Translations under genes and position numbers: made by a program | Part shown: positions 34,353-43,837 of the stretch, piece after piece | How the letters are laid out: every line of letters begins with the position of its first letter | Numbering within the stretch: position 1 is the first letter of the stretch | Assembly (NCBI GenBank): GCA_964404215.1 | Contig: CAYOJF010000012.1 | Span: 1-64,000, forward strand | Origin: Aureispira sp964404215 | GTDB taxonomy: Bacteria; Bacteroidota; Bacteroidia; Chitinophagales; Saprospiraceae | DNA length: 64,000 bases | Direction: 5' to 3' | Notes under the pieces: generated by a model | What the model saw: only the letters and a program-made list of their open reading frames with translations | What the model was told of the DNA's origin: nothing | Databases searched by the model: none

Positions 34353-37322
34353 TTACCTATTCAATCCCCAATTCCAAGCCTGCTCTTTGAGTGTTTTGGA
34401 AATACGAGAAGTAGGATTTGGTAAGAAACAAATTGGACGAGAGCTTCTACCCACCCTTATCGTTCCTTTAGTCACCAAAATGCTTCGTTTCCCAGCTATT
34501 AGTGTCTTATGTTGTACTTTACTCAATAGACCTGCATCAGAAAGCAATTGTTGAGCATGATTGGAAAAACAAACAATCTGTGTTGGCTTGACCAAACTCA
34601 AGAAACTTTTGAAAAGAGGTATACTCAATTCCTTATCTCTGTCTGAAAATTGTGTTTCATCCAATGAGTGCAAAGGAATTACATAACCATCTACTAAATT
34701 TTCGTCTGCAAAATAAGTCTTAAAAAACTGTTGAGTATTGCCTTTTTTGAGTCGAAGAGGACGAGTAGAAAGACTTTCTTGATTAGTATAATCCTTTTTA
34801 GGTTGTACTTTAGGATGGAAATGTAGATACAATACAGAATTTTCGGTCAATGCTGCTGTACTAATTTCATAACCCCATTGTCGTTCTCTTTTTGTTGCCT
34901 CCTTTTTGATATCGCTATCATCGTGTAGTGCTGCTACCTTCTTGAGTAAACTATTAAAAGTCCTCATATTCACTTTTGGTGTTTCTTTCTTCACCTTAGT
35001 TTTTTCTACTACTTCAGTAGGCTCTACAGTACTTGCATTTGTATTTTTTTGCTCTGTTGCTTCTTTTTGAACCTCAATAGCTTTAGCTGCACTGGTCTTT
35101 TTCTCTTGCTTATCTAATTCGTCAAGTTCAGTTGGATCCAACAACTCGAAGTCCATTTGGCGTTTTTTCTTATCTGCTCCCAATACCTTGATCCAGACTT
35201 TATCGCCCATACGGTATTTTTTGTTTGAGGAGCGAATAGAAAATCGGCTTTCATCCATTGAGAAATTATCATACATTTTATCGTATCGAATCATTCCTTC
35301 ACAGAAGTTAGCACTCAATCGTACATAAATACCATGTTCGGCAATTCCTGTAATGATTCCTGAAAAGACCTCATTCAAATGCTCTTCCAAAAACTCTGCT
35401 TGCTTGTATTTGACAGACTCTCGCTCTGCCTCCATTGCATCACGTTCTTTTTTAGAAATATGCTTACACAGTTCTTCTAGTTTGCTCTTGTTCATTCGTT
35501 TTCCATTATTCAGAAAATCAAACAAAACACGATGTCCTAATACATCTGCATATCTACGAATCGGAGAAGTAAAATGAGAATAAGTTTCAAACCCTAACCC
35601 ATAATGCCCAATGTTATCCGCAGAATAAACTGCTTTTGCCATCGTACGAATCCCCATTTGCTGTAGCACCTCATATTCTGGCTTGCCTTCTGCCTCTTTC
35701 AGCATTTTACCAAATGCCTTTTGGACTTGTTCTGGGCTATTGATTTCCATAGGATATCCCATTGAAGCCGCAAAATTAGTAAAAGCAGCCACTTTTTCCA
35801 TATTAGGTTCGTCGTGAATACGATAAACCATTGGCCATTCTTTATTCGTTTCTTTTAGTTGACCTGCCAATAAAGCCCCTACTCGTTTATTTGCCAATAA
35901 CATAAAGTCTTCTATCAACATATTCGCATCCTTACGAACTTTCAGATAGACATCTACTGGCTTACCATTTTCGTCCAGTTTGAACTTTACTTCTGGTGAT
36001 TCAAAATTGATAGAACCTTTTTTGAATCGTTTTTTACGGAGTAAAATAGCATAATGGTTCAATACTTTCAATTCTTCCGCAAAATCGCCTTCCCCTGTTT
36101 CCAAACCTTGTTGAGCTTCTTCGTAAGTAAACCTTCTGTCAGAATAAATAGCAGTTTTACCAAACCATTCGTGTACAATATCTCCTTTGCGATCCAGTTC
36201 AAATACAGCAGAAAAGGTGTATTTTTCTTCATGAGGTCGTAAAGAACACGCTCCATTCGATAGTTTTTCGGGAAGCATTGGTAGTACTCTATCTACTAAA
36301 TAAACAGAAGTTGTTCGTCTAGCAGCTTCTTTGTCCAAGGCTGTATCAGGCTGTACATAATGCGTAACATCTGCAATGTGTACGCCTATTTCATAATTAC
36401 CATTATCTAGCTTCTGAATAGAAAGAGCATCATCAAAATCTTTTGCAGTTTCTGGATCTATCGTAAAGGTTGTGATCTTTCGCATATCGCGTCTTTTCGC
36501 GATTTCTTCTTCTTTGATATCAATATCAATGGTTGCATTTTCGTGCAATACATCAGCAGGAAAAGCCAAGTTAAACCCTTTATTGACTAAGATCGTTTGC
36601 ATCTCAATATCATTGCTATCTTCTTGACCAAAAACAACAGAGATTTCACCTTTAGGGCTTTCTGTATTTTTAGTATGCCACTCCTGTACTGCAACCACTA
36701 CTTTATCCCCCGAAACGGCTCCGTCTGGTAGTTTCGCTTTGTCTATCTCAATATCAAATGGGATATTTTCATTGTCAGGTGTTACGAAAGCATATTTTCT
36801 AGAAATGACCAATTTACCTACAAATTGGTTGTTTTTGCGTTGAATAACACGAACAACATCTCCTTCTGGTTTGCCTCTTTTAGAAAGCGACCAAGCTACT
36901 TCGACTGTATCACCGTGTAAAGCACTTTGCTGGCGATGCGAAGGGACAAAAATATCTTTTTCGTGTTCAAATCCATCTACCATAACATAAGCCGCACCAC
37001 TACGGGTCACATCCATTACCCCTACTGCCATTTCTTTGGCACTTCTTCTAGCAGCTTTGTTTCTTGTGTTTTGGTTTTTATTCCATTTGACTTTACCACT
37101 TCTAGTAGTCTTCAGCCTTCCTTGTTCTGTTAGCTTCTCTAGTGCTTGTTCTACTACTTCTGGTTCTATATCTAGCTTTAGTTTTTTGATGATTGATTTG
37201 ACATCAAACCGCACAGAAGCTTGTTTGCTAATAAGACTTACTATTCTTTTCTGTAAGGCTGTTCCTTCTAATTTTTTAGATTTGAATCTATTTTTCTTTT
37301 TATTATTTTTCTTTCTTGCCAT
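34353..37322 (-). CDS. rnr: Ribonuclease R with extra C-terminal domain
   Basis: Processive 3'-to-5' exoribonuclease that degrades structured RNA. Order: basic leader (1-20), winged-helix-like N-terminal part (20-80), two cold-shock domains (about 95-160 and 165-260), RNB catalytic domain from about 280 with the Mg-binding aspartates D289, D295, D297 and D298 (TIDPETAKDFDDAL), S1 domain about 645-730. A charged linker leads to a C-terminal domain of about 200 residues (about 790-989) not normally present. Total 989 aa against 720-830 for most RNase R. The extra domain has VLYLHFHP, VKPTQIVCFSNHAQQLL and ICFLPNPTSRIS, which resemble the core strands and second motif of uracil-DNA glycosylase fold proteins. 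Confidence 0.93.
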   Translation of the reverse strand: MARKKNNKKKNRFKSKKLEGTALQKRIVSLISKQASVRFDVKSIIKKLKLDIEPEVVEQALEKLTEQGRLKTTRSGKVKWNKNQNTRNKAARRSAKEMAVGVMDVTRSGAAYVMVDGFEHEKDIFVPSHRQQSALHGDTVEVAWSLSKRGKPEGDVVRVIQRKNNQFVGKLVISRKYAFVTPDNENIPFDIEIDKAKLPDGAVSGDKVVVAVQEWHTKNTESPKGEISVVFGQEDSNDIEMQTILVNKGFNLAFPADVLHENATIDIDIKEEEIAKRRDMRKITTFTIDPETAKDFDDALSIQKLDNGNYEIGVHIADVTHYVQPDTALDKEAARRTTSVYLVDRVLPMLPEKLSNGACSLRPHEEKYTFSAVFELDRKGDIVHEWFGKTAIYSDRRFTYEEAQQGLETGEGDFAEELKVLNHYAILLRKKRFKKGSINFESPEVKFKLDENGKPVDVYLKVRKDANMLIEDFMLLANKRVGALLAGQLKETNKEWPMVYRIHDEPNMEKVAAFTNFAASMGYPMEINSPEQVQKAFGKMLKEAEGKPEYEVLQQMGIRTMAKAVYSADNIGHYGLGFETYSHFTSPIRRYADVLGHRVLFDFLNNGKRMNKSKLEELCKHISKKERDAMEAERESVKYKQAEFLEEHLNEVFSGIITGIAEHGIYVRLSANFCEGMIRYDKMYDNFSMDESRFSIRSSNKKYRMGDKVWIKVLGADKKKRQMDFELLDPTELDELDKQEKKTSAAKAIEVQKEATEQKNTNASTVEPTEVVEKTKVKKETPKVNMRTFNSLLKKVAALHDDSDIKKEATKRERQWGYEISTAALTENSVLYLHFHPKVQPKKDYTNQESLSTRPLRLKKGNTQQFFKTYFADENLVDGYVIPLHSLDETQFSDRDKELSIPLFKSFLSLVKPTQIVCFSNHAQQLLSDAGLLSKVQHKTLIAGKRSILVTKGTIRVGRSSRPICFLPNPTSRISKTLKEQAWNWGLNR

Positions 37323-37409
37323 TATATGGGTATTATTTTTTTTGTAGCAATAACTTTTTTTGATTATTGCTAGAAGTATTCAAGCTATTCGCTCAATCTT
37401 CTTAGAGCT

Positions 37410-37470
37410 CTAAAGAGCTGTTTCTTTTAAATTATTTTATCTAATATTAACTAAAGCAAACAGCTCTTTA
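37410..37470. repeat. 12-bp inverted repeat with 34-base spacer
   Basis: AAAGAGCTGTTT (37412-37423) is complementary to AAACAGCTCTTT (37458-37469). It lies between rnr and the gene at 37493 and could act as a weak terminator for the latter on the minus strand. Confidence 0.5.
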
Positions 37471-37492
37471 AGTAGAGACTTTTACAATTGCT

Positions 37493-38083
37493 TTAGATTG
37501 TTACGATTTCACCTTCAGAGGAGAGTTGAAGGTAGGTATGATGGTGCGTTTTATTTTCTTCAACAGGAATAGAATTTCCTTTAGCATCCAGACGACCTTC
37601 TACAGAACTGATCATCCAATCTTCGCCTATTGTGCATACCATTTGCTTTAACCCATCCGAATCGTATTTAGTTCCAGCTATCTTATTTTTATCAATAATA
37701 ATTCCATCTTTGGTATATGTCACAAGATTAAACGTAGTTCCTTCTATTCCAGCCTCCCAATAAACGACGGCAAAAAAATCATGTGTATTTGGGATAGCAA
37801 AACAAGGCATAAATTCTGTAAACTCATCTATTACCTCATCTTTACCTAATACAAAATTAAAAAGCCACTCTACGGACAAGGGATCATTTTCTAAAGAGAT
37901 CAGTCGTTGTGTATCCGAAGTAATGGTAAATGGAAGTTCGACTGGCGGAAAAAAATTCAAGAAATTTGAAAAGGTAATTCGCTGTTGTTTCTTTTGAGGG
38001 ATAATACGTACTTTATCTTGTTTTTTGACAAATTCGCTGTCACCACTGCCACTTTCTTCGTGGTCTTTATGATAAAATTTCAT
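37493..38083 (-). CDS. Hypothetical soluble protein
   Basis: A 196-residue cytoplasmic protein without signal peptide. The N-terminal 40 residues are charged and probably disordered. The rest alternates strands and short helices: LPFTITSDTQRLIS; EFMPCFAIPNTHDFFAVVYWEA; FNLVTYTKDGIIIDK. It resembles proteins in Bacteroidota that are annotated only as hypothetical. It ends near a 12-bp inverted repeat and is preceded by a 315-bp spacer. Function unknown. Confidence 0.68.
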   Translation of the reverse strand: MKFYHKDHEESGSGDSEFVKKQDKVRIIPQKKQQRITFSNFLNFFPPVELPFTITSDTQRLISLENDPLSVEWLFNFVLGKDEVIDEFTEFMPCFAIPNTHDFFAVVYWEAGIEGTTFNLVTYTKDGIIIDKNKIAGTKYDSDGLKQMVCTIGEDWMISSVEGRLDAKGNSIPVEENKTHHHTYLQLSSEGEIVTI

Positions 38084-38398
38084 TCTTTTTGTTCTTGTTC
38101 TAATTAATGTAAGAAGTGTACTAGCAGTAGGTCTAAATTTATTCCTTAAATACTCTTCTATTCTAATAATATTTTTGTGTCTTTGTATTAAGAGGTTATT
38201 ACGAATAGATTCCTAATGACCTCTAGTGAAGTTCTTTAAGTAATCTTACAAATGTTTCCGTACTGAAAAAAGTCTAATTTTGACCATTTGCTCGTTAAAA
38301 AGCCTCACTTTAGCCTGCTAAAGCTACGTTTTTTGCCTCCAAATAATCCAAATTAGCTGTTTTTTCATTCTACGATTACTTTTGTACCATTACTTAAC
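38084..38398. repeat. 315-bp spacer carrying dispersed repeats
   Basis: No gene. It contains TTATTACGAATAG (about 38195), also present at about 6987, and the AAAAAGCCTC ... TAGC ... GCTA ... TTTTTTGCCT palindromic block (38293-38340), also at 14138. Confidence 0.5.
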
Positions 38399-39115
38399 TT
38401 AAACACTTTGGCTAACTCCAGAAAATATATATCCAACGGCTATGAATTGGGGGAATAACCCCACCATATAGCCCCCATACAAATCTGAAGTATTGTGTGC
38501 ACCTAGTAGGAGACGACAAGTCCCAACGATACCACAAACAAGCAAAGCAAAAATAAACAAATACTCTGTACCGGCATACCCTCTAAGCAGCAAGATCATA
38601 ATCATTCCTAAAAAACCACCAGCACCTACAGTATGCATACTGATTTTACTAAATAGATTGATAAAAAAAGCAATAAAAAGAGCAATAGTAGCTCCTAGAG
38701 CAAAGCTCTTGATTTCTAGTGGCAAGCCTGTTATCTTAGCATTCGTCGCAACTAATGACATGTAAAACATTCCTGTCAACACATACGGAATTTTTCTTTC
38801 ATCTTGAGTATGCATACTCAATGAATTGATCATCCCCAATCCTTTCATAATCAAAATACCTAATACAGGTATGACCGCACTAAAAAAGAATAAAGTCAAA
38901 AACCAAGCACCTCTCCCATCAAAAGAAAAGACACGTTCAAAAGTAGCCTCTCCAAATAAAAATGGATTGATAGCCGCTAACAAAATGTACGCATATGTTA
39001 GCATAAAAACTGGATGAAAAACAAAGGAAAGTCCCTTTGATAACCATCGGTAAGCCATTGGAATTTCAGCTTTGTACCGAGCAGCTCTATCCAACTCTAT
39101 TTGATCTATATTCAT
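38399..39115 (-). CDS. PAP2-like membrane protein
   Basis: A 238-residue integral membrane protein with about six hydrophobic helices. The C-terminal half shows two of the three PAP2 phosphatase motifs: KISMHTVGAGG (about 156-166), matching the SxH motif with its catalytic His, and RLLLGAHNTSDLYGG (about 200-214), matching RxxxxxHxxxD. The first motif (KxxxxxxRP) is seen only in a modified form, QDERKIPY (about 104-111), so catalysis on lipid phosphates is likely but not certain. Members recycle undecaprenyl-phosphate or dephosphorylate phosphatidic acid. A 234-base gap with the sppA terminator separates it from sppA. Confidence 0.75.
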   Translation of the reverse strand: MNIDQIELDRAARYKAEIPMAYRWLSKGLSFVFHPVFMLTYAYILLAAINPFLFGEATFERVFSFDGRGAWFLTLFFFSAVIPVLGILIMKGLGMINSLSMHTQDERKIPYVLTGMFYMSLVATNAKITGLPLEIKSFALGATIALFIAFFINLFSKISMHTVGAGGFLGMIMILLLRGYAGTEYLFIFALLVCGIVGTCRLLLGAHNTSDLYGGYMVGLFPQFIAVGYIFSGVSQSV

Positions 39116-39187
39116 AGTGTTCTAACTTAATGGTAGGTAATAATCTTAAAGATACAATGATGTTATGGAAGTACCTATTTATAACAG

Positions 39188-39225
39188 CAAAAAAGCTACT
39201 CCAATCTAAAATTGAAGTAGCTTAT
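39188..39225 (-). terminator. Terminator of sppA
   Basis: Stem AAGCTACTCCAAT / ATTGAAGTAGCTT; read leftward it ends in a T-run, about 125 bases after the sppA stop. Confidence 0.75.
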
Positions 39226-39349
39226 TAGTGTGTTGTTGGTTTGAATTATTGTCCAATAATTATCCCCTGTAGTGGTGTTGTGTAACTAATCCTCTGTGCA
39301 AATATAATTTTTTATTTTACTTAGCTAGTTATGAACACAGATTCTTTTC

Positions 39350-41194
39350 TTACTGTATATCGATTTGATAAGGCAAACGTACTTGCACTCCTTTCATTTC
39401 TTTGATTGTTTTTGCAGCATCAATTACTGTTCTAAGTTCTTCGATATCTGTTCCAGTCATGCTCTCTTTAAACTCCTGTAATAGTTCTGTTTTACCAATG
39501 CCGTCATCTTTATTTCCACTCAACATATCCGCCAATTTCTCTTCAAAAGATTTCGTTTTAGGGTAATCTACCGTGCGGTAAGATTCTACACTAGCTAATT
39601 CTGCTGCTGCTTTGATTGCATCCTGCAATCCACCCAACTCATCTACCAAACCGATTGTTTGAGCTTTGTTACCCAACCAAACACGTCCTTGAGCTACAGA
39701 ATCTACTTCTGCCATACTCATACTACGTCCATCACTAACACGAGTTTTGAATACAGTGTATACATCATCTACTGATGATTGAATAATTTCTTTTTCAGCT
39801 TCATTGAATTCATAAAAAGTGCCACCACCATTAGACATCAACGAAAATTTACCAATCTTGACTGTATCCATTGTTAGTCCTAAATGGTCTTCATACAACC
39901 CTCTCATATTAGGAATCATACCAAATACTCCGATAGAACCTGTAATAGTATTATTCTCTGCGAAAATCTTATCTGAATTACTAGCGATATAATACCCTCC
40001 AGATGCGGCCACGTCTCCCATAGAAGTTACGACACGTATTCCTTGTTTTTTAGCCATTTCTAATTCTCTCCAAATGATATCTGAAGCTAAAGCTGACCCA
40101 CCACCTGAATTGACACGTAATACAATTGCTTTTACATTTTCGTCTTTACGAATTTTGCGGATAACAGCAGCATACTTATCTCCACCGATAGAACCTTTTT
40201 CTCCTTGTCCATCTACAATAGAACCCTCTGCATAAACAACAGCTACTTTGTTTGACTCTAAAGATTCATTGAGCTTTTCTTTATGAATACCATAATATTT
40301 CTCTATAGTAGCTACCTCAATTTCATCATCTTTAGCCGTTCCTAAATCACTTCTTAGTTGGTCAATAATTTCATCTTTATATTTCAAACCATCTACCATC
40401 TTGAAATTAACCGCATCTATAGGTTTTCTGATCAATGCTCCATCAGCAATACGATACAATTCATCTGCTGTCACCCCTCTACTAGTTGCCAACTCCTCTA
40501 GGTAGATGTCATACATACCTGACAAGAAAGCAGTTACTTGTTTACGATTTGGCTCTGTCATATTCTTACGACGGAATGGCTCTGTTGCTGACTTAAATTT
40601 ACCTGCATAAAAAATCTGTGCAGTAACCCCCATTTTATCCATTAAGCCTTTGAAATACATCAATTGAGCAGCAAAACCAGTAAAACTAAAGGCTCCTTGT
40701 GGATGTAAATAAATAGAATCTGCTGTAGAGGCTAAATAATAGCTTTTTTGTGTATAGTATTTCGAGTAAGCCGTGATAAATTTTCCTTTCGCCTTAAACT
40801 CATTGAGTTGGTTTCTCAATACTTTAGAAGTAGCCCAACCAACTGGAACACCTTCCATTTCTAGGTAAATTCCTTTAATATTATCATCCTCTGAAGCCAA
40901 TTCGATTGTTTTACAAATATCGTTCAATCCCAAGTTCTTTTTGAACAATCCTTCTACATCAAATTGATCCTCTGCTACGTTATTTGTTAACTCTGGAACA
41001 GGTTTATTAAACTGTAATTTAAGTACAGTATTTGGCTTGATTGTTTCTATGTTAGCACTTTTCGCAGCGACTCCCATATAAATACCGCCTGCTATTAAGG
41101 CTCCTAGCCCAATAACGGTTCCTAAACAAGAAGTAAAGAATAATTTAAAAAACCCTACTTTTGCTTTTATTACTTGTGGTTTTTCTTTGCTCAT
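39350..41194 (-). CDS. sppA: Signal peptide peptidase SppA, 67-kDa type
   Basis: Membrane-bound serine/lysine protease that degrades cleaved signal peptides. One N-terminal anchor helix (about residues 10-35) is followed by two tandem S49 domains. The general-base lysine lies in the N-terminal domain within FYAGKFKSATEPF (about 200). The nucleophilic serine lies in the C-terminal domain within GDVAASGGYYIAS (about 398), next to RVNSGGGSALASD. The 614 aa length is right for the long form. A reading extended 27 codons upstream exists, but ATG at 41194 begins MSKEKPQV just before the anchor and has TAAATTTG, a good -7 element, about 24 bases upstream. Confidence 0.92.
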   Translation of the reverse strand: MSKEKPQVIKAKVGFFKLFFTSCLGTVIGLGALIAGGIYMGVAAKSANIETIKPNTVLKLQFNKPVPELTNNVAEDQFDVEGLFKKNLGLNDICKTIELASEDDNIKGIYLEMEGVPVGWATSKVLRNQLNEFKAKGKFITAYSKYYTQKSYYLASTADSIYLHPQGAFSFTGFAAQLMYFKGLMDKMGVTAQIFYAGKFKSATEPFRRKNMTEPNRKQVTAFLSGMYDIYLEELATSRGVTADELYRIADGALIRKPIDAVNFKMVDGLKYKDEIIDQLRSDLGTAKDDEIEVATIEKYYGIHKEKLNESLESNKVAVVYAEGSIVDGQGEKGSIGGDKYAAVIRKIRKDENVKAIVLRVNSGGGSALASDIIWRELEMAKKQGIRVVTSMGDVAASGGYYIASNSDKIFAENNTITGSIGVFGMIPNMRGLYEDHLGLTMDTVKIGKFSLMSNGGGTFYEFNEAEKEIIQSSVDDVYTVFKTRVSDGRSMSMAEVDSVAQGRVWLGNKAQTIGLVDELGGLQDAIKAAAELASVESYRTVDYPKTKSFEEKLADMLSGNKDDGIGKTELLQEFKESMTGTDIEELRTVIDAAKTIKEMKGVQVRLPYQIDIQ

Positions 41195-41389
41195 TTTTTG
41201 TGTGTTTTTTTGAAATTCAAATTTAGAATACCATCTATTTTGTACTCTGCATCTGTGTTGTTTTGTAATATACAACTGTTATTACTTCAAATGTATTTTT
41301 TTAGTTCGTAAACACCTACTAACTTAGACGAATAGCCCCTTTTATTCTGCCAAAAGCAATTTTGAATCTCCAAAGTGATTTCATAATAC

Positions 41390-42508
41390 TTACCGCACCT
41401 TTTTCCACCAATGGGTATTAGGCGAAGGCTCTCCCAATAAAAAAGATTGCCCAACTAAAGGAATAGCCACCTCTAGATTGAATTCTGGAGCCATTTGCAA
41501 AAAACGCTGAATAGGTTCAGACCAAGGATGAAATGCCAATGTAAACGCCCCCCAATGAATGGGCAGCACAACCTTAGCTCCTACCTCATGAGCTGCTTTA
41601 GCAGACTGTTCTGGCAACATATGGTTATGTGCCCATCCTCTATAATACTGCCCACATTCCATCATAGCTAGATCAAAAGGTCCATATTTTTTTCCGATTT
41701 CTTCAAAATGCTTCCCATAACCTCCATCTCCACTCAAATACAATTTATCTTTTGATGTTTTGATTATATAACCTCCCCATAATGTTGCTCTTCGATCATC
41801 TAGCCGACGTCCCGAATAATGATGACAAGGAGTTAATCTAAATTCGATAGGATAATTCGTAGTTGATTCCCACCAGTCTAGTTCATCAATTTGTTCTGGT
41901 TGTACTCCCCAAGCAATCAGATGAGCAGAAACACCTAATGGGACAATGAATTTCTTAACTTTTCCTTTTATCTGTTGAATCGATTGATAATCTAAATGAT
42001 CATAATGGTCATGTGTAATCAACACATAATCCAATGTAGGCAAATCCACAACTTCGATAGGCAATTCTGCCGCATAACGTTTTCTACCTATCCACTGCAC
42101 AGGAGAAGGAACAGCACTGAACATAGGATCAATCATAATTAGTTGTTCATCTGCCTCTATCAGTAAGGTAGAATGCCCAAACCAAGTTACTCTAGTTTTT
42201 TCCAATGTATCTCCAAAACATTTTGGATCTATTTTCTGATAAGGTATTGGTGTCTTTGGCATCTTATCATGCTCTTGTTGTACTACAGGTTGAGCAAACT
42301 GTGGTTTGATAACTTCAGGTAAATAAGTCGTAATATTTTCGAATCCCTCATTATGGTAGTGAGGAGAATTACTATATTTCCTCCTTTGTTCTTCAGAAAC
42401 TTTACCTCCGAACACTGGGCTCCATTTAATAAACATGATAATAATACTAATTAATAGAACTACTATAACAATGATCACCAGCAATATAAAACCAATTATT
42501 TTCAACAT
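41390..42508 (-). CDS. MBL-fold metal-dependent hydrolase (UlaG/NAPE-PLD-like)
   Basis: A 372-residue protein with an N-terminal membrane anchor (about residues 3-28) and a metallo-beta-lactamase fold. The metal-binding HxHxDH motif is HDHYDH at about residues 165-170, preceded by TWFGHSTLLIE and IDPMFS. Later ligands include TPCHHYSGR (about 229-237), SGDGGYG and LPIHWGAF. The pattern fits the NAPE-PLD/RomA-type group, which hydrolyses phosphodiester bonds in lipids, and the anchor supports a membrane substrate. Substrate unproven. A single end of the AGAGCATG element lies 33 bases upstream of the start. Confidence 0.87.
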   Translation of the reverse strand: MLKIIGFILLVIIVIVVLLISIIIMFIKWSPVFGGKVSEEQRRKYSNSPHYHNEGFENITTYLPEVIKPQFAQPVVQQEHDKMPKTPIPYQKIDPKCFGDTLEKTRVTWFGHSTLLIEADEQLIMIDPMFSAVPSPVQWIGRKRYAAELPIEVVDLPTLDYVLITHDHYDHLDYQSIQQIKGKVKKFIVPLGVSAHLIAWGVQPEQIDELDWWESTTNYPIEFRLTPCHHYSGRRLDDRRATLWGGYIIKTSKDKLYLSGDGGYGKHFEEIGKKYGPFDLAMMECGQYYRGWAHNHMLPEQSAKAAHEVGAKVVLPIHWGAFTLAFHPWSEPIQRFLQMAPEFNLEVAIPLVGQSFLLGEPSPNTHWWKKVR

Positions 42509-42971
42509 GATGTAGTCTAAGTGTGTGAAATAAAAACATAAATTTAAACATGCTCTAACAGAATATACAAAACTACATTACCCTTACAATTAGGTAGATG
42601 GAGAAATTACTTTGGGTGTATAAACCCCATTAGATACCCTATTGTTCTAATTCTGTGTTAATTTGAATCATATCTAAACCTAAAAATAGTCAATTGGAAT
42701 AAAAGTTAATACCTACTATGTTGATAATACAAGGGTTTTTCGATAAGATTTCGCAGATAAAGTTTTTTTTTAGCAGAAGTTTAACTTCTTTTAAAAGCCT
42801 TTCGTATATTGCAGCCCGATAGCTAAAATTGGGTTCAATTTATACTTATTTTGGATACTTATTAAAGCTATTGGTACATCTAAATTTAATGGAGTCCAGC
42901 TACCATTTCAAAAAACGGGGCGATCACCTGAAAAGCCTTATGAGTAGGGGCAATTAAAAATTCAATTTGTT
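42509..42971. other. 463-bp intergenic region with repeat end and possible leader
   Basis: At 42541-42556 the sequence AATTTAAACATGCTCT is a right terminus of the MITE-like element. The 3' part, about 42830-42970, is less AT-rich than other spacers (GGAGTCCAGC, ACGGGGCGATCACC, GTAGGGGC) and directly precedes the TRL-like gene, so it may be a structured 5' leader. I cannot assign it to a known RNA family. Confidence 0.4.
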
Positions 42972-43253
42972 ATGTTTAACAAGATCAAATCTATCATTGT
43001 TTTAGCTGCTGTTATCGTATTTACAGCTAGTTGTTCTTTCACTGCACCTCTTACTGCTACTAGCAACACTGTAGGTAGCAAAGTTGGTACTTCTAAAGGT
43101 ACTATTGTATTAGGTTTCTACTTCAACCAAGATGCAAGTATCCAAGCTGCTGCTAAGAGTGGTGGAATCACTAAGATTTCAACTGTTGATTTCAAGCACA
43201 CTAACATCTTAGGTCTAATAATTACTGTTGAAACAATCGTAACTGGAGAATAA
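42972..43253 (+). CDS. TRL-like family lipoprotein
   Basis: A 93-residue exported small lipoprotein. Hydrophobic segment 6-18, lipobox FTASC (Cys21). The mature sequence matches the TRL-like family: GSKVGTSKGTIVLGFYF, then DASIQAAAKSGGITKISTVDFK and a final NILGLIITVETIVTGE. The family was named for its proximity to tRNA-Leu genes in spirochetes; its function is unknown to me and no tRNA gene is visible here. A strong terminator follows directly, so it is expressed from its own promoter. High codon regularity (GCT, ACT, GTA) suggests strong expression. Confidence 0.85.
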   Translation: MFNKIKSIIVLAAVIVFTASCSFTAPLTATSNTVGSKVGTSKGTIVLGFYFNQDASIQAAAKSGGITKISTVDFKHTNILGLIITVETIVTGE

Positions 43254-43270
43254 TTTTACTCCTAAAAGAC

Positions 43271-43306
43271 AAAGAAGAAGGACTCTTAGTTCTTCTTCTT
43301 TTTTTT
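43271..43306 (+). terminator. Terminator of the TRL-like gene
   Basis: Stem AAAGAAGAAG / CTTCTTCTTT with an 11-base loop and T-run. Confidence 0.85.
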
Positions 43307-43327
43307 GTCCATTCACTACCTAACTCT

Positions 43328-43822
43328 ATGAAAAAAATCTTTTTCTACGCCTGGTTGGTACTTATTTGTGCCTCTTGTAGTACAACAACAGCTGATAGTG
43401 CGGATCAAATTGTACTATTCAACAATATTTCGTTCTCATTAACCCCTGATGAAACCGTACAAGAAATTTCAGATTCTCTCAAAACAGATTACTTAGCAAC
43501 ATTTGACAATAAAATTGCTACTATTCCCCTTTTTAGATCGGTACAACATACTGACTACCAATTATACATTGGTTTGCCTTTTCAGGCCTCTTTCGAAAAA
43601 CTACAAAATATACATAGCATCCATTCATTAAAAGAAAATAAAACGGATGGCAATAGCTATGTCTATCAACAATACCAAACTAACGAAACTTATATTACCA
43701 CGTTAGTTCGTAAGGAAAAACAAGGGACTATCTATATTGTCACTTCTACTTCGGACGAAACTATCGCAAAGAATACCTTTACTTACGAAAAACTTAATCA
43801 ACGTATTCTTATAAAAGAATAA
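43328..43822 (+). CDS. Lipoprotein of unknown function
   Basis: A 164-residue exported protein with a hydrophobic segment (residues 4-15) and lipobox ICASC (Cys17). The mature part is polar with alternating strands (ISFSLTPDETVQEI, DYQLYIGLPFQ); no domain recognised. It is 15 bases upstream of another lipoprotein gene (43838-44368), probably in one transcript. Function unknown. Confidence 0.7.
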   Translation: MKKIFFYAWLVLICASCSTTTADSADQIVLFNNISFSLTPDETVQEISDSLKTDYLATFDNKIATIPLFRSVQHTDYQLYIGLPFQASFEKLQNIHSIHSLKENKTDGNSYVYQQYQTNETYITTLVRKEKQGTIYIVTSTSDETIAKNTFTYEKLNQRILIKE

Positions 43823-43837
43823 ATTTCAATCTAATAC

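Noticed and set aside
42300..42345. TTCGAATCC resembling a tRNA T-loop
   Set aside because: It lies inside the MBL-fold hydrolase coding sequence and lacks the surrounding stems.
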